Shown here in pieces: positions 32,380 through 44,500 of a stretch of 64,000 nt of DNA. Source of the stretch: Gyrodactylus bullatarudis (taxonomy: Eukaryota; Platyhelminthes; Monogenea; Gyrodactylidea; Gyrodactylidae); the NCBI GenBank assembly GCA_012064415.1, contig SSNU01000367.1, positions 124,001 through 188,000 on the forward strand, written 5' to 3'. Position numbers and translations under genes: made by a program. The notes under the pieces were generated by a model. It was not told the origin of the DNA. It saw only the letters and a list, made by a program, of their open reading frames with translations, and made no database searches. How positions within the stretch are numbered: position 1 is the stretch's first letter; each line of letters begins with the position of its first letter.

Positions 32380-33000
32380 TATATTTATAAGCAAATGCGC
32401 ATTTCTCAAAGGATCATCAGTGGTCTCTCTTTGAAAATAATAAAATTAAAGTTAGGATAAAAAATAATAATTTACAATTTACAAAGAAATAGTAGAAGTT
32501 AAAGAATATAAGAATCATTAATGGAAATTAAAATATTATGTAAGCTAAAAAAACACCAAAAACTCTTCAATAAATAAACAGTGAAGAGAAAAAGATGAAA
32601 AAGCTCACATAGGCCATGGTAGTTGAAGATTAAATGAATAATTCTTTTGAACACATAAATTAGGTTTATACATGTTGATGAAGAATTTCTCCCTCACCCA
32701 CACATCTATGCTGTCATCCCCTGGGTTTTTGTATGAAAATAGAAAAATTAGAAATTGAAGCAGCATGGTTTTCGTTTTTAAGATGTCTGATCACTGCAGT
32801 ATCTTTATTGAGGTGATCATGAGATCTTGTTGACAACTTCCTAGTTGTATGTCCTATATACGAAGCACCACAGTCACACTGAAATTTGTAGATCAATAGA
32901 GTTTTTTCTTGAGGGTCGAGTAAATCCTTATGGATTAAACTGAATAATTTCTGAGTTTTAAATACAATTCTCAATTGTATATTGTCATAATGTTGATTTC
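32380..33000 (-). mobile_element. Penelope-like element, 5'-truncated
   Basis: The element runs on the minus strand. It keeps the C-terminal endonuclease domain (32605-33000) and the non-coding tail down to about 32380, with AACACCAAAAACTCTTCAAT and a CATTTCTCAAAGGATCATCA block that recur in other copies. The reverse transcriptase part is missing: at about 33000 the sequence changes to a family C MITE arm. Confidence 0.75.
32605..33000 (-). pseudogene. GIY-YIG endonuclease domain of a Penelope-like retroelement
   Basis: Penelope-like elements carry a reverse transcriptase followed by a GIY-YIG endonuclease that nicks the target. This remnant reads TLLIYKFQCDCGASYIGHTT with the first Tyr, the CxC pair and YIG, then RKLSTRSHDHL with the conserved Arg and His, RHLKNENH, and, after a one-base frameshift at about 32714, DDSIDVWVREKFFINMYKPN with the probable catalytic Glu. 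It ends PWPM before TGA. The CxC...H...H pattern fits animal Penelope families. The frameshift and missing RT make it dead. Confidence 0.85.
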
Positions 33001-33009
33001 CAAGAAGTG

Positions 33010-33165
33010 AAAATGATCATAAATCGAAAATCACTGTCAAATCGAAAGAGACTTTTTTCTCGAATTGATCCGGATCCAAGAAAAATTCTTCTTGATGAAA
33101 ATTTAAGTTTTTAATAGAAATCATAGATTCCCAACTTCATATCATCTATAGCTCTGTATTAGATA
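33010..33165. mobile_element. Right arm of a family C foldback MITE
   Basis: Ends GAAATCATAGATTCCCAACT then TCATATCATCTATAGCT, matching the terminal signature in reverse, with an inner GAATTGATCCGGATCC region that is diverged. The left arm is missing; the truncated Penelope element lies there instead. Confidence 0.55.
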
Positions 33166-36100
33166 AAGTACAGACAACTTCCCTCTTCGATTGAAAACTT
33201 GTCAAACGAATGATTTTCCTTGTTTTTGAATACTTAGTATATTTGAATTTTTTGTGATCAAGAACAGAATATTCTAATGAAAATGAGTAAGGGATTTGAG
33301 ACATATGAGGAAGATCTCGTTCAAGTACCAGGGTGAGGAGACGGAGAAAACATAGAAGTGATGCTGGGCTGAAGAGGAAAAGGGATTAGAACATCACTAC
33401 TCCTTCCTAAGACATGGGATCACAATGAGGATGACACAAAAATGTAATTAAAGAAAGCTAATGAATTGTATATTACAAGAGTAGGAGATCATCGTGATCT
33501 ACACACAAACGTTCCCCTTGTTCTCACTCTCCCGTCTACGTTACATGAGGCAAGAGAGTCAATATATTTTTCTCTAATTTAATGTAGCTTACCCCCTCCC
33601 AATTCCCCCATTGTGTCTTGGATTTTAATACTCACAAGAAAGGCCTGAAAGAACAACAGAAGAAAAAGATCATAATACAAAAATACTCTTACTGTAGTGA
33701 TAGCTTCCTTGTAATCTTATCTTGTTGAAGGATTACCTCGGATCTTCCATCTTTTTTTTATTCCTCGATATGTCGATTTTTTAGAATTCTCTTGGATTTA
33801 ATTAAACAAAATGAATAAAATTACATTACTATCGTAATAGGATAGTGATAGACTATCACTGATAGTATAGTTGAAAAAGCATTGTCTATCGAATGGTGCT
33901 AATATCTTGATCAGGAAGTCAATAATAACAGAGTTATTTTATTTCAGAAATGCGTGATGCTAGAAACTTAATTTTTATTTCTTGTTAAAGCCAAGAAAAT
34001 TCTCTTTTCAGCTATGTAAAATATAGAATCATATTTTCTAAAACGTAATCCTACTGGGGGAAGAGAGTAGAAACAGAAAAGTGGATAGGGAAAAACCATG
34101 ATTCAATTTCATTGGTTGATAGGATACTCGAATATTATTGGTCAATGAAATTGGGGCAGAGAGGTATAAAATGAAGGATTATTTTTTGGGTAGAGTTATC
34201 TCGAGGCGTTATCTATGAGACTCACTGTATTTCGAAGAAAATATATCAAGAAAGTAATGACCAGTTATAATTAAGGGTTAATGAGCCAAAAAAATTACAT
34301 CACAAATTCCCTCCATACATTGTAAAACTTTGAGCTGTGCTGTCAAGAAGGAGATAATTTCGCAGATATTATGGCATCGATATTCTCAAAGTTGCAGAAT
34401 CAGTTGAAGACTGCATATTTTGAGGTGATTTTTGTGTAAAAATCAGTTAAGTTATTCAGAAATAGAATACTATGGGAGTTGAATTTCAATTTCTTGATCA
34501 TTTTCACTACTTGAATTTCAATGATATTTCGATAATTCAAAATCCCTCAAATTTAATGAATTGATTTCTTTTCTGAATTTTTAAAAAGGTAAAAATAGGC
34601 GACATAATGTGAAAAGATAAGACTTTGGTAAAGACCAAACCTAGAACGAGAGAATTCTGATATTTTTACACAATTATTTTCGACAAAATTAACAAAACAA
34701 ATGGTTCAATGATCTGGAAATTTCAGATCAGTCCTATGCCCTAGAAGTATTAAACTATACTATAGAGAATCAAATCCTGTGTTATAATAATAAGTAGGGA
34801 GTTGTCTCAAATCGTCTTCTCCTGATAGTTCCAATGTAATGTAGATCTATATATTTCATTTATACTTTTTGAGTATACACTATTATTTTTCGATCGAATC
34901 TTTCCTATATGCAGTGCACATTATTATTTACGTTTGTAATGTGATATAGTTTCAAGTCAAATAATAATAAATCTGAACATAGCAGATAAATAAAAAACAA
35001 GGGTGATCATATTCTCTCATCTATGTCTGGGATAGATTTCTGCTTCTAGATTACACACATCTTTTCACTGACCATATTTATTCATGTCTAAAAACAGACA
35101 ATATCAATAATAAAAACGAATCCCATTGTGTACATTGTATTGTACAAGTTGAGAAGGATAATGAAGGCATTTTTCTAAATAAATAACTCAATAAATAAAC
35201 CAATGTCTTTTTCGGAAATCTCATTATCTAATTATTATTATTATATGATTTTAATCATAGATTAAGGCACTACTTTTCTTTTTAACTCTCAGGGGCGTGT
35301 TCAAATTTTATAGATAAATTTGAATCAGTATTTTCTAGATCTTCTATTAATTTTTACGAACAGAGTCCAATTAAATTTTGAAATTAGCATCCAGAAAAAG
35401 CATCCGACCATTTTCCTCACAAATAATAAGTTAATTATTCAATTTTACTAGTTTTTTGGAGAAAAGAAGTGCTAAAGTTTGAAAATTCTTTGGAATTCTC
35501 AAGTAAACTATTTATCTAAGTAACAAGTTGTAAACTTCAGTATATTTCAAATAAGGATTAAATATTAAAAAGGTCCAAAATCAATTCTATAAAACCTTTT
35601 TTTTAGAGTTTAGAGAAATTATAAATTTTATTTTGACAACACATCTGTTCATGTTCAAGACGCTTATATAGAAACTTTTAAGAGCTCTTTTTGGAACTTT
35701 TCAAGAAATGTACTAAAAACTATGAGAATCACTCCACTTTTTCTTTTAAACATCCTAATTCTAGTCTCAAGCTTGACCTGCTCTAGCATAGAAACTTGCT
35801 AAATCCATTATCCTAAGTGATAGAAGAATCGGAAGTGTCTTCAAAAAATAAAATGCGCCTGAACTCCCTAGAAATTAACAAATTGAATAAAATACAGACT
35901 GTCGTCAATTTATAATGTTACTAAGAAATAACTGATAGTTTGCATACTGTATTTTTGTCATATTTGTATCATATATAATTTTCATATCTTCAATCTTTGT
36001 GAATAGTCTAATAAGAAATATTCATTCAATTTTTAGCCCAAAATTAATAATCATCGTCCGTTTCATTGAAATCACGACTTCTACTAAATAATCCAAATAC

Positions 36101-36602
36101 AGACTCGTGTTTTTTTTACCGATATACCAACAAAGATTATATTTCCAGAGTTACTTCCTGAAAATGGTCATATTTCTGATTTATCAGAGATTTCGGGAAT
36201 ATTTAATTTTTCTTCCCTCCGTTTAATCATTTTCAATCAGTTTATCAGATTGATTTTATTTCCTTTCGTCGGAGAATAAGTCTTTCCGCTTCTTTTATTC
36301 TCCTATTTAGATATATTTCGTGACCATTCAGGTATTATTTTATATTAACCAATACTGGAATTATTCATGACCACTAAAACGGCAAAGTCATCATCATCAT
36401 CGTTTCTTTCCTCATCTGTAAGAAGATTAGCTCATGTGGAGAAGTAAAAAATAATCCAGACCTCTAAAGACTTGAAGAATTGTATGTGATTTGAGAACAA
36501 ATGGATTACTAATTTAAATTGAAAGTGCAATTCTGTATCTTTTTGCAGACCCTTCAGGTCCTGAATTATTATTTTTCATCACTCAAATTAATTTATAAAC
36601 AT
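33166..36602. other. No gene seen
   Basis: Mostly AT-rich. 34475-34570 is a piece of family C MITE interior (TTTCTTGATCATTTTCACTA, TTTCGATAATTCAAAATCCC). The stretch 33300-33480 is noticeably richer in G and A, but has no long frame. No other structure identified. Confidence 0.4.
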
Positions 36603-36603
36603 A

Positions 36604-36985
36604 CATCTAGTTAATATGGAGATGGGAATTTATGATTTACGAAATTGAACTTTGAGTTGAAATTTTTTGCTGATTTCAATGTGAAAGAGTGATCAAAAGT
36701 TTAATTTTAGGATCAGTAAGACAAAAAAAGCGATTATCATTATAAAAAAATTGATAAATTCGTCGTTTTTCAGCGATCTTGAAATATCAAATTTCATCGA
36801 CTTTCAAGTAGGGAAAAAGATCAAAAAATCAAAATTTTTTATGACACAGTTGTGAGGTGATTCTCATAACCAGACTCAGCATATTTAATTTCTTTGACTA
36901 ATTGTGATCCTAGAACTTAACTTTCGAACACTCTCTCACATTGAAATCAACAGAAATTTTAAACTCAAAGCTCAAAAAAATGTAC
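36604..36985. mobile_element. Foldback MITE (family B), internally deleted
   Basis: Starts CATCTAGTTAATATGGAGAT after TA at 36602-36603. The left arm lost about 140 bp (it jumps from TTATGATTTACGAAA to TTGAACTTTGAGTTG). The right arm ends at CTCAAAGCTCAAAAAAATG, without its terminal part. Confidence 0.7.
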
Positions 36986-39119
36986 AACTTTTGAGAAGAT
37001 AACGATGGTTAATGTTATCCTTTGTGCTTCTAAAACGTGTTATCTTCTAAATACCGAGCAGACGATTACTACTTAATTGACCGCTAAAGCTATAAAAAAT
37101 ATTATTCTTTATATTTATTTTCAATGTATCAGTGATTATATACTTTTAACAAGTTTGACACTCATTAAATGACCTAGCAATTCGTAGTGAACATCATTTA
37201 AAATTTGAAAGATATAGGATTTGTTACTGTCGAGTCCAATGACACATAATGGATGCAAAGAGTTTTCTTTAAAAAATACTAGAAAGTGGAGAATATCGAT
37301 TGGAGCATTCCGTAGAAAACTTTGTGTGGATGAAATTGCAGCTATTCAAGTTTCTCTTTATCCTCTTTTGGGATCACCTTAGGTGTTTTTTCCCCATTTC
37401 ATTCCTTTTGTGTATCTATCTATTTTTACGTACATATCAGGAGAGTCCTATTGAATAAAATAGTATACTACTCCTAAGTAGAAAGTATAGTTCCTCCTTA
37501 TTATAGAATCAGAAGTGAGTCATCAGAGAGATTCTCATAGTCCATCCTCCCCTATTTTGATAGAAGAGGAGTTTACGATTAATCCTAATAGACGATGTAA
37601 CACTTTTTCCTGCCTGATTGCCAGCGAATGTGTGTAAATATCTGTGTTTCCCCTGTTGATTTAAAAATTTATTCGAATTTATTTAAATACAAATAGAATT
37701 CTTCTAGATAATTTTTCCTTTCGATGTAAAGAAAACATAACATTGTCCACTTACACTTACACAAAGCAATGAGGACTGCTATTCATTAAAAGTCTTGTTT
37801 TTTTCCTTCTTCACCATTATGTAATAATATAATGTCCTAAATTTAATTATACTTTTAACAATATATATTCATTGTACTCAGTTCTGAATGAGGCAGATGA
37901 ATCATTTCGGACCATAATCATCGTTTCCTGGATGTATGCAATCTCATGTGATAACGAGATTAACGACAGTATCTCAACCCAAACATGTTGTTGATCTCAA
38001 ATTAGAGATCAATTTAAAATCCTGTTGTATTGTTGGAATATACGCCAAGTTCTCGCATGTTCAATACCAACATCGTAGCCCATAACATATGTGCAACTAC
38101 AGAGAAAGGTTTGATAATACCTCAATTTAACTAAATAAAGATTCCATGCCATCTGTCAAGCTCACTAACAAAAATGACCTCAATAAACTTCATAATTTGC
38201 TCTCATTTAAGAAATGAACGATTACGAAGGAAAATGATGAGCGAGAATTTTTCTATCCCAATAAAACAGGACGCCCAAATCATTCAAAGGCTTAAAATCG
38301 AGGCAACCGAGATATTGATCGGAAGCCAACCCTTTGAATATGAATTTTTAAAGGACTCAATTATATCGATTAATCTTTCAACTCTCGAGAAGAAAGGTTT
38401 TCGAATATACGCCAAGTATATCCTATAAAAAAAACTATATTATTTTTGTTATTAACCTTTTGTTTATCATGTTGTATCCATGAGCCAGGTATTATGGTTT
38501 GCCCAATCGTATTCCATAACATATCTAGTTAAGGGTGGAAATTCATCTATTAATTTATCGAATTTATGCTTAGGAGAGACTGATTCATCATTCGAATCCA
38601 TACAGAAAATAATCTTAATTAACGAATCATATGTATTTTATTGAAGGGTGTTAATTCAAAAGTTAAATACTATACATTTTTAATGAGATTTTAAATATCA
38701 TGCAATCTGACATTTTATCCTTCAGTACAAACTAAGGCTATGAAAAGGTTTGAAGGAGAATTCAGATAGCATTTGGAAAATTTTGCTTGAAAATAGAAAA
38801 AGGTTTCTTCCTTTAAGATGCGCCTAGACCCGAGGGAAATCTGGATAGCATTGGAATTGCGATCAGAATTACAAAGAATAAAGACTGTAACTTTTAATGA
38901 GCATTGCAATAATGTTTATCATATTCAGTAGAGTATCGGTATTTATGCTATTTTTGTTATTCTCTAAAGATTTCATATCAAGAGTCAACTTTTTGTTTAT
39001 CTTCTCGAGATTATTTCCAGAGAAAATAAAAATTTTTCCTGAAGATTTATATGCATAAATCTTGTAATATATTACATAAATTCAAACATTGTCAGCTCAG
39101 ATTGTGTGGGAATTAGTTA
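36986..39119. other. Spacer with one unassigned open frame
   Basis: The segment 37880-38430 is less AT-rich than its surroundings. A CGAATATACGCCAAGT-like string occurs at about 38035-38051 and 38401-38416. The only frame of note is at 38174-38428. Confidence 0.35.
38174..38428 (+). CDS. Unassigned 84-codon open frame
   Basis: Reads SENFSIPIKQDAQIIQRLKI, then GSQPFEYEFLKDSIISINLS and LEKKGFRIYAKYIL before the stop. Composition is coding-like and the DNA is locally less AT-rich. I recognise no domain. It may be an exon, a decayed mobile-element frame, or chance. Confidence 0.25.
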   Translation: MTSINFIICSHLRNERLRRKMMSENFSIPIKQDAQIIQRLKIEATEILIGSQPFEYEFLKDSIISINLSTLEKKGFRIYAKYIL

Positions 39120-39121
39120 TA

Positions 39122-39585
39122 AAGCTACTAGTTAATATGAAGAAAGAAATTGAGGGTTTTTACAAAAATTTTTTCGTCAAGAATTCATGTTTGATTAAAA
39201 TTTTTTCTAATCTCGTTCATATGACCCATTTTCACGATTTGAAGAAAATATTTTTTGAAAAAATCAATTTTTAAGGAAATTATGGCTAATATCAAACCCT
39301 GAATTTGCGCCATTTCTTGACGGATTTTTCTGAAGTTTTATGGTGATGATCGGTTTTCTTGTCTTATTGTGATCCTAAAAATCCACTTTTAAATACTCTT
39401 TGACTTTTATATTAGCCATAATTACCTTAAAAATTGAGTTTTTCAAAAAATATTTTCTTCAAATCGTGAAAATGGGTCTTATTATCGAGATTAAAAAAAA
39501 TCTTGATCAAACTTGAATTCTTGACAAAAAAAAATTGAGAATTTTGTAAAAACCATCAATTCCCTTTTTCGTATCAACTAGGTTT
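39122..39585. mobile_element. Foldback MITE (family B variant)
   Basis: Begins AAGCTACTAGTTAATATGAA after TA at 39120-39121 and ends GTATCAACTAGGTT. Arms of about 170 bp share CACGATTTGAAGAAAATATT. The right flank is TT and not TA, so the last base has mutated or the end differs. Confidence 0.7.
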
Positions 39586-40542
39586 TCTTTCTCTTAAAAC
39601 TCTTAGGAGATTTTCAAAGTGTGAAAATCAAGATTAGAGAATTTTCATATTTTGGAAAATCAGAGTTCTGACTAGTCTGATTAAAGAAAAACCCTGTTTC
39701 TTAGAGCTCAAAAAAAACTATTAAATTCTAAGATATTTCAAAATACAGATTAACACTCCAGAGCTTGAGAGTCTTGTAAAAAGGTCTGTTGGGAAAGTTT
39801 GCCCATAATCTGGAATGATAAAGTTTGAATAGAGGTTGAAAAAATACACCCGCATCTCATGAACAATCCATCTTTTCTGATTGATATAAAAGGTGATATA
39901 CATGGCGATAACTCCCATACACTGATAGATTTATGTTTTCTTAAATAAAAGAGTTCGATAGATCTGCAAAAAGATTGTTCTTTTTAACTCTACCATTATA
40001 AAGAGAAGATTTTTATTCAGAATATGAACCCAAGATTCAGTTTACCTGCAAAGCACACTTTTCCCATTATTGTTATTATCATAGGTGGATTTTTATGTTA
40101 AAATAAAGAAAGACATCGAAATAAGGTCAAAATATCATTCAGGCTCTGTTAGCAAAGTATTTGAACTTTTACTTTTTTCAACTCCCTTCTACCGATTTCA
40201 CTTTATCATGTACATTTTGATATAATAAGACAAGAATGATTTTAATGTGTTTAACATGCTAGCGAGAGAGAGGGAGGAAAATACAAATCGGATGATGAGT
40301 TTTCTAACATGTACTCTCTCATCATATCATACATTAAGGAAAGTTACGAAATACTTAGTCTTTCTTCCAAGGCAACTGTGAGGCAATTCGACATAAATCA
40401 CTGTTTGAATGTGTACATCTTACCGATCACCAATTAACTCTCACTCACTCAATGCTGTCGTCTTTGTAGAATTGGGGGAAAAGTATTAATTTTTCTTTCA
40501 ATGTCAATTTGCTTCATTTGAATAAGAAATTCCATATGTTGT

Positions 40543-40556
40543 ACACACACACACAA
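40543..40556. repeat. CA microsatellite
   Basis: A short (AC)n run, with a second short one at about 40602-40610. Confidence 0.8.
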
Positions 40557-40928
40557 ACTAAACAAAGATATCGGGATAGAAAAGGAGTAGTAACTAGCTA
40601 GTACACACACATTCCGCCTAAACTAATTGGAATGCCTTTTTGGATGGAATTTTTTATATCCCCTATTTTTTATGGATAAAGTATGTAAAAAGCTAAGCTA
40701 ATTGTGGAACGAGAAATAAAGATAAAATCCAAGAAAATTTAGAGAGAGATCGAGAACAAGTATAAATAGTCATTCTGATAACTTTTATGATCAAAGTTGA
40801 ATTGGACTTGGGTGGTGGGGGTTATATATAGCCTATTAGGGGAAATTATCTTCGATAATTATGGAGTAATTACCAGGATAATACATATACTTTTCTGCAC
40901 TTGCAGCTTAAATTCTCAATTTTACATA

Positions 40929-41565
40929 AACCTAATTGACATGAAGATGAGAATTTACTATTTTTTACAAAAAACTCAATATTTGTCTCCGGATTCACAG
41001 AAAAAAATAATTTTTTGAATTCTAAAACAGGATGAGCTAATAACATGTGGATATTCGAAAAAATTTCAATCTGACCCAAAATTAGGCCGTTTTTCGAATT
41101 ACGAAAATGCACCAAATTTCCACTTTTTCAAGTTTTGAATCCAAAATTTTTATTGATTTAGATGATTCGAAGCAGTTAAGCACTGATATTTGGGATCAAC
41201 ATTGAACGAAGAATTTAATTTAAAAGTTTAACTTTTTCTCGGAAACAGTAAGATCTTCGCTCTCTATGGCCAAATTCGAATTCTTCGTTCAATGTTGATC
41301 CCAAATATCAGTGCTTAACTGCTTCGAATCATCTAAATCAATAAAAATTTTGGATTCAAAACTTGAAAAAGTGGAAATTTGGTGCATTTTCGTAATTCGA
41401 AAAACGGCCTAATTTTGGGTCAGATTGAAATTTTTTCGAATATCCACATGTTATTAGCTCATCCTGTTTTAGAATTCAAAAAATTATTTTTTTCTGTGAA
41501 TCCGGAGACAAATATTGAGTTTTTTGTAAAAAATAGTAAATTCTCATCTTCATGTCAATTAGGTT
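40929..41565. mobile_element. Foldback MITE (family B2) with apparently identical 289-bp arms
   Basis: 637 bp, with TA at 40927-40928 and 41566-41567. The inverted match spans 40926-41214 and 41280-41568, with a 65-bp centre. Wherever I compared the arms base by base they were identical and without indels, including a CTCCGGATTCACAG segment and GAACGAAGAATT at the inner end. The same protein text therefore appears from both strands (40870-41115 minus, 41379-41633 plus), which is an artefact of the palindrome and not a pair of genes. Confidence 0.9.
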
Positions 41566-41567
41566 TA

Positions 41568-44500
41568 TTTTTGTTTGTAAGTATACTTGACCCTGGTTCG
41601 ATTCTCAGCGGAATCTTAACCGCCCATTACTAGCCTTATCTCCAAGGCAAAATGTTTGACTTCTCCAAATCTAATCAGATAAATACTTGCCTCTAGTCAC
41701 CAAAACTCAAATATTAGTTTTATTTCCTTGGGTTATAATTTTGTTTAGATTCATATTAATTTCTTCCGAATTAATTTTGATTTAATGGGCCAGTGATAAT
41801 GTCAATGTTTCATTTTTTTATAACTTTCAAGTGGTTTTCAAATATTTCACGACATTCGATGGAAATATTTAATATTTGAGACTTAAATAACTTAGCTTTA
41901 GTACGAGAAAAATTGAATTAAGTAAACCTGTCATTTATGAATAGGTTTAAGCAGATGTGTTTTATTCAGATTTTTATCTAAAGAGCCTCATCAAGTACTG
42001 AGCTAGGCAAGAAATCGATAATTCGAAGAACATCGATTTTTTATATTTCCCAAAAAAAGATAGAATAAATGGCATAAAATTACTTTGTCAACTGATCAAG
42101 ATTCACAATCCAAAGAATATAACAATTCACAAAAACTGAATTCTAAAACTTCTCAGAGACATCAAGAAAAGTACCTTCTTCAATGGATGACATTCTCTAA
42201 ATTTAACTGAAAGTTTAAGTATTTTTGAAAACTTCAGAAAAAATCAGAATTACTGTGAGACGAACCGAGGTCTCATCCTCTGAAGAAGATATTTGACTAT
42301 CTCAGCACTCAAACGAATTTCAATTAAATCTATGTTTACTAAAATAATTTTCCTATAAGAATCAACTATCCCCAGTACAAAAATAAAAAGTATCCCTAGA
42401 TCAGACTAGGAAAACATTTGATAAAACACCAAACAGGAATAATAAGAAATAGCGTGATGAAAATGAATTGTAACCAAATTTTGACTATCAAAAAAGCACA
42501 TTTTTTAGAGTAACAGTTTTTTCCCTGCAACAAATTTTTTTTATTACATTATTTTTTGTCTATATCAGAAATGGAATCGTGAATAATGGAGAAAGTGATA
42601 AAATGTACAAATTAATTACAATAAGCTTTTTACTCTTCACACGAATATGCAATGAAGTGATATCGAGTCAATTTGTAACAAGCTATCTTCTTATCCCAAT
42701 TAATTCTTCAATTAAATGTAACTACACCCCTTAAGATACAAACTGTAAGTTATCCTATAACCTGAATATTTACTAATGAACCAATTTCGAAATATAATAT
42801 CTAAATTTTCTTCTGTATTTGATATTTTTACGATAAACTCAATATTTTTCCACTTCGTATAGTTGAAAAAGTGTTGATTGAAATTCCTTTGAATCTTTCA
42901 TACATCAATTATTTGTCCCTAAGAAACATGGCAAAATTCTCACAAAAAAATAATTAAGTTTAATTAAGAATATGAATTGAGATTAAAATTGAATATTTCT
43001 AAAATCATCAGCCAGGAACAAAATTATATTTTGAATTTTAAAATGAAACGAGTTGTTCTCCAGAATTGACAGTTGTAACTTCTCATCTTTAATAAGGATT
43101 CTTTATACTCCAACTGTAGTTTTATGTTGGTGATGGAAAAAATGCTCTATGATGAAAATATTTTTAAATTTTCCTTGGAGATAATAAACAAGTCTATCAT
43201 AATTATACATTTTCCAACTGTAAGGGGGGTATTCTATAATTTCTTTCGTATAGCACTTGTAGATTATATATTAAAAAGTTTATTTAAAATAAGAATATTT
43301 TAATAACCACGTGTTAGTAAAACTTCTCTGCTTAGGAAGGAATAAGTAAAGAAATCAGCCAAGTCTCTCTTCTGCACATCTTCAATAAAATCAGTAATTT
43401 AATTTAGTTGTTTTTATTAAATGATGACTCTCGTGAGATAGGCTCTCTTTCCCGGGTTATAAATCAAGGAAACAAATTTCGCTAGTGACGCCAATATGAG
43501 GCCATAATTAACAGAGTCTTTTTTTATACTGACTTTTAGATGAAATATTATGTATGGTAGATTCTAAACCACTGAATACAAATCGCTAGTTACTAATGAA
43601 TATTTCAAGAGTCATACATCAGTCATTTAAGCAATTTCAACGAACCATACAAAATTGCATAATTCATTATCTACAAGAAGAAAACAGCTACAGAATCTAA
43701 ATTGGGCTAACTGACTAAAGTTATAAAAATATAGGTAAATCTCATAGACTATACACAAATTTTTGAATATTTCTATTGATCTTAGAATGAGAACATACAA
43801 CTTTAATTATCATGCTCGAAAATGAATCAAAAGCCAAGAGTACACTCGATTTAAAACTAATTTGAGACAATCTGGAAAAGTTATAAAAGGAACACGCAAC
43901 CATTAAAAGATTCTTTTTTTGCTGGAGAATCATCTGTGAGAGAAAGATTTAAAACGAATAAACTCTTTCCATTGCCAACTGGAGTTGCTGAATAGCAAGA
44001 TATTAATATTTAATTTTAAACTTTAAGTCTAGATTATTAAAATCGATAATTAAAAAGAAGTCCTTTTTCGTTATACTCCATGGAAAACATAGGGGGGACT
44101 TGGTGTATGAGTTTGAGTATATGAGGGGACAGAATAATTTTAAATGTTATGAGAAAGTTCGTGACAATTTCATTCTTCTCACTTCTTTTCTTATTTTACT
44201 TCTATCTCTATGTTTTAGAAGGGAAAAAGTATCCATTCAAACTCGGAATATGTTGATAAGTGAAGAAAAACATATTTTTCCTACCTTGAAAGAATGCGAT
44301 TCAGACAGACGGATAAAAATGGCAAATTACTCTCTTCTAAACTTTATATTCATCATGGTGACGTGCTATTATTTTATTCACAGAAAATTTGGTTGTTAGA
44401 GTCGAATTTCTGTTCATTGATCATTTTTACTGTTGAAAAATCTGGTTCCATGTGTTGAAAACTTCATTTGACCAAAAATCAAGAATTCCCAACACGTCCA

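Noticed and set aside
41585..41632. GGTTCGATTCTC, like the B box or T loop of a tRNA gene
   Set aside because: The flanking bases do not form a T stem, and no acceptor, D or anticodon arm could be built on either strand.
40870..41633. Two opposite frames encoding the same peptide, at first sight a duplicated gene
   Set aside because: They are the two arms of one palindromic MITE; the frames extend past the element edges by chance.
44100..44399. 99-codon frame with hydrophobic segments
   Set aside because: No motif, AT-driven composition (Phe/Ile/Leu/Tyr), and no splice or regulatory support.
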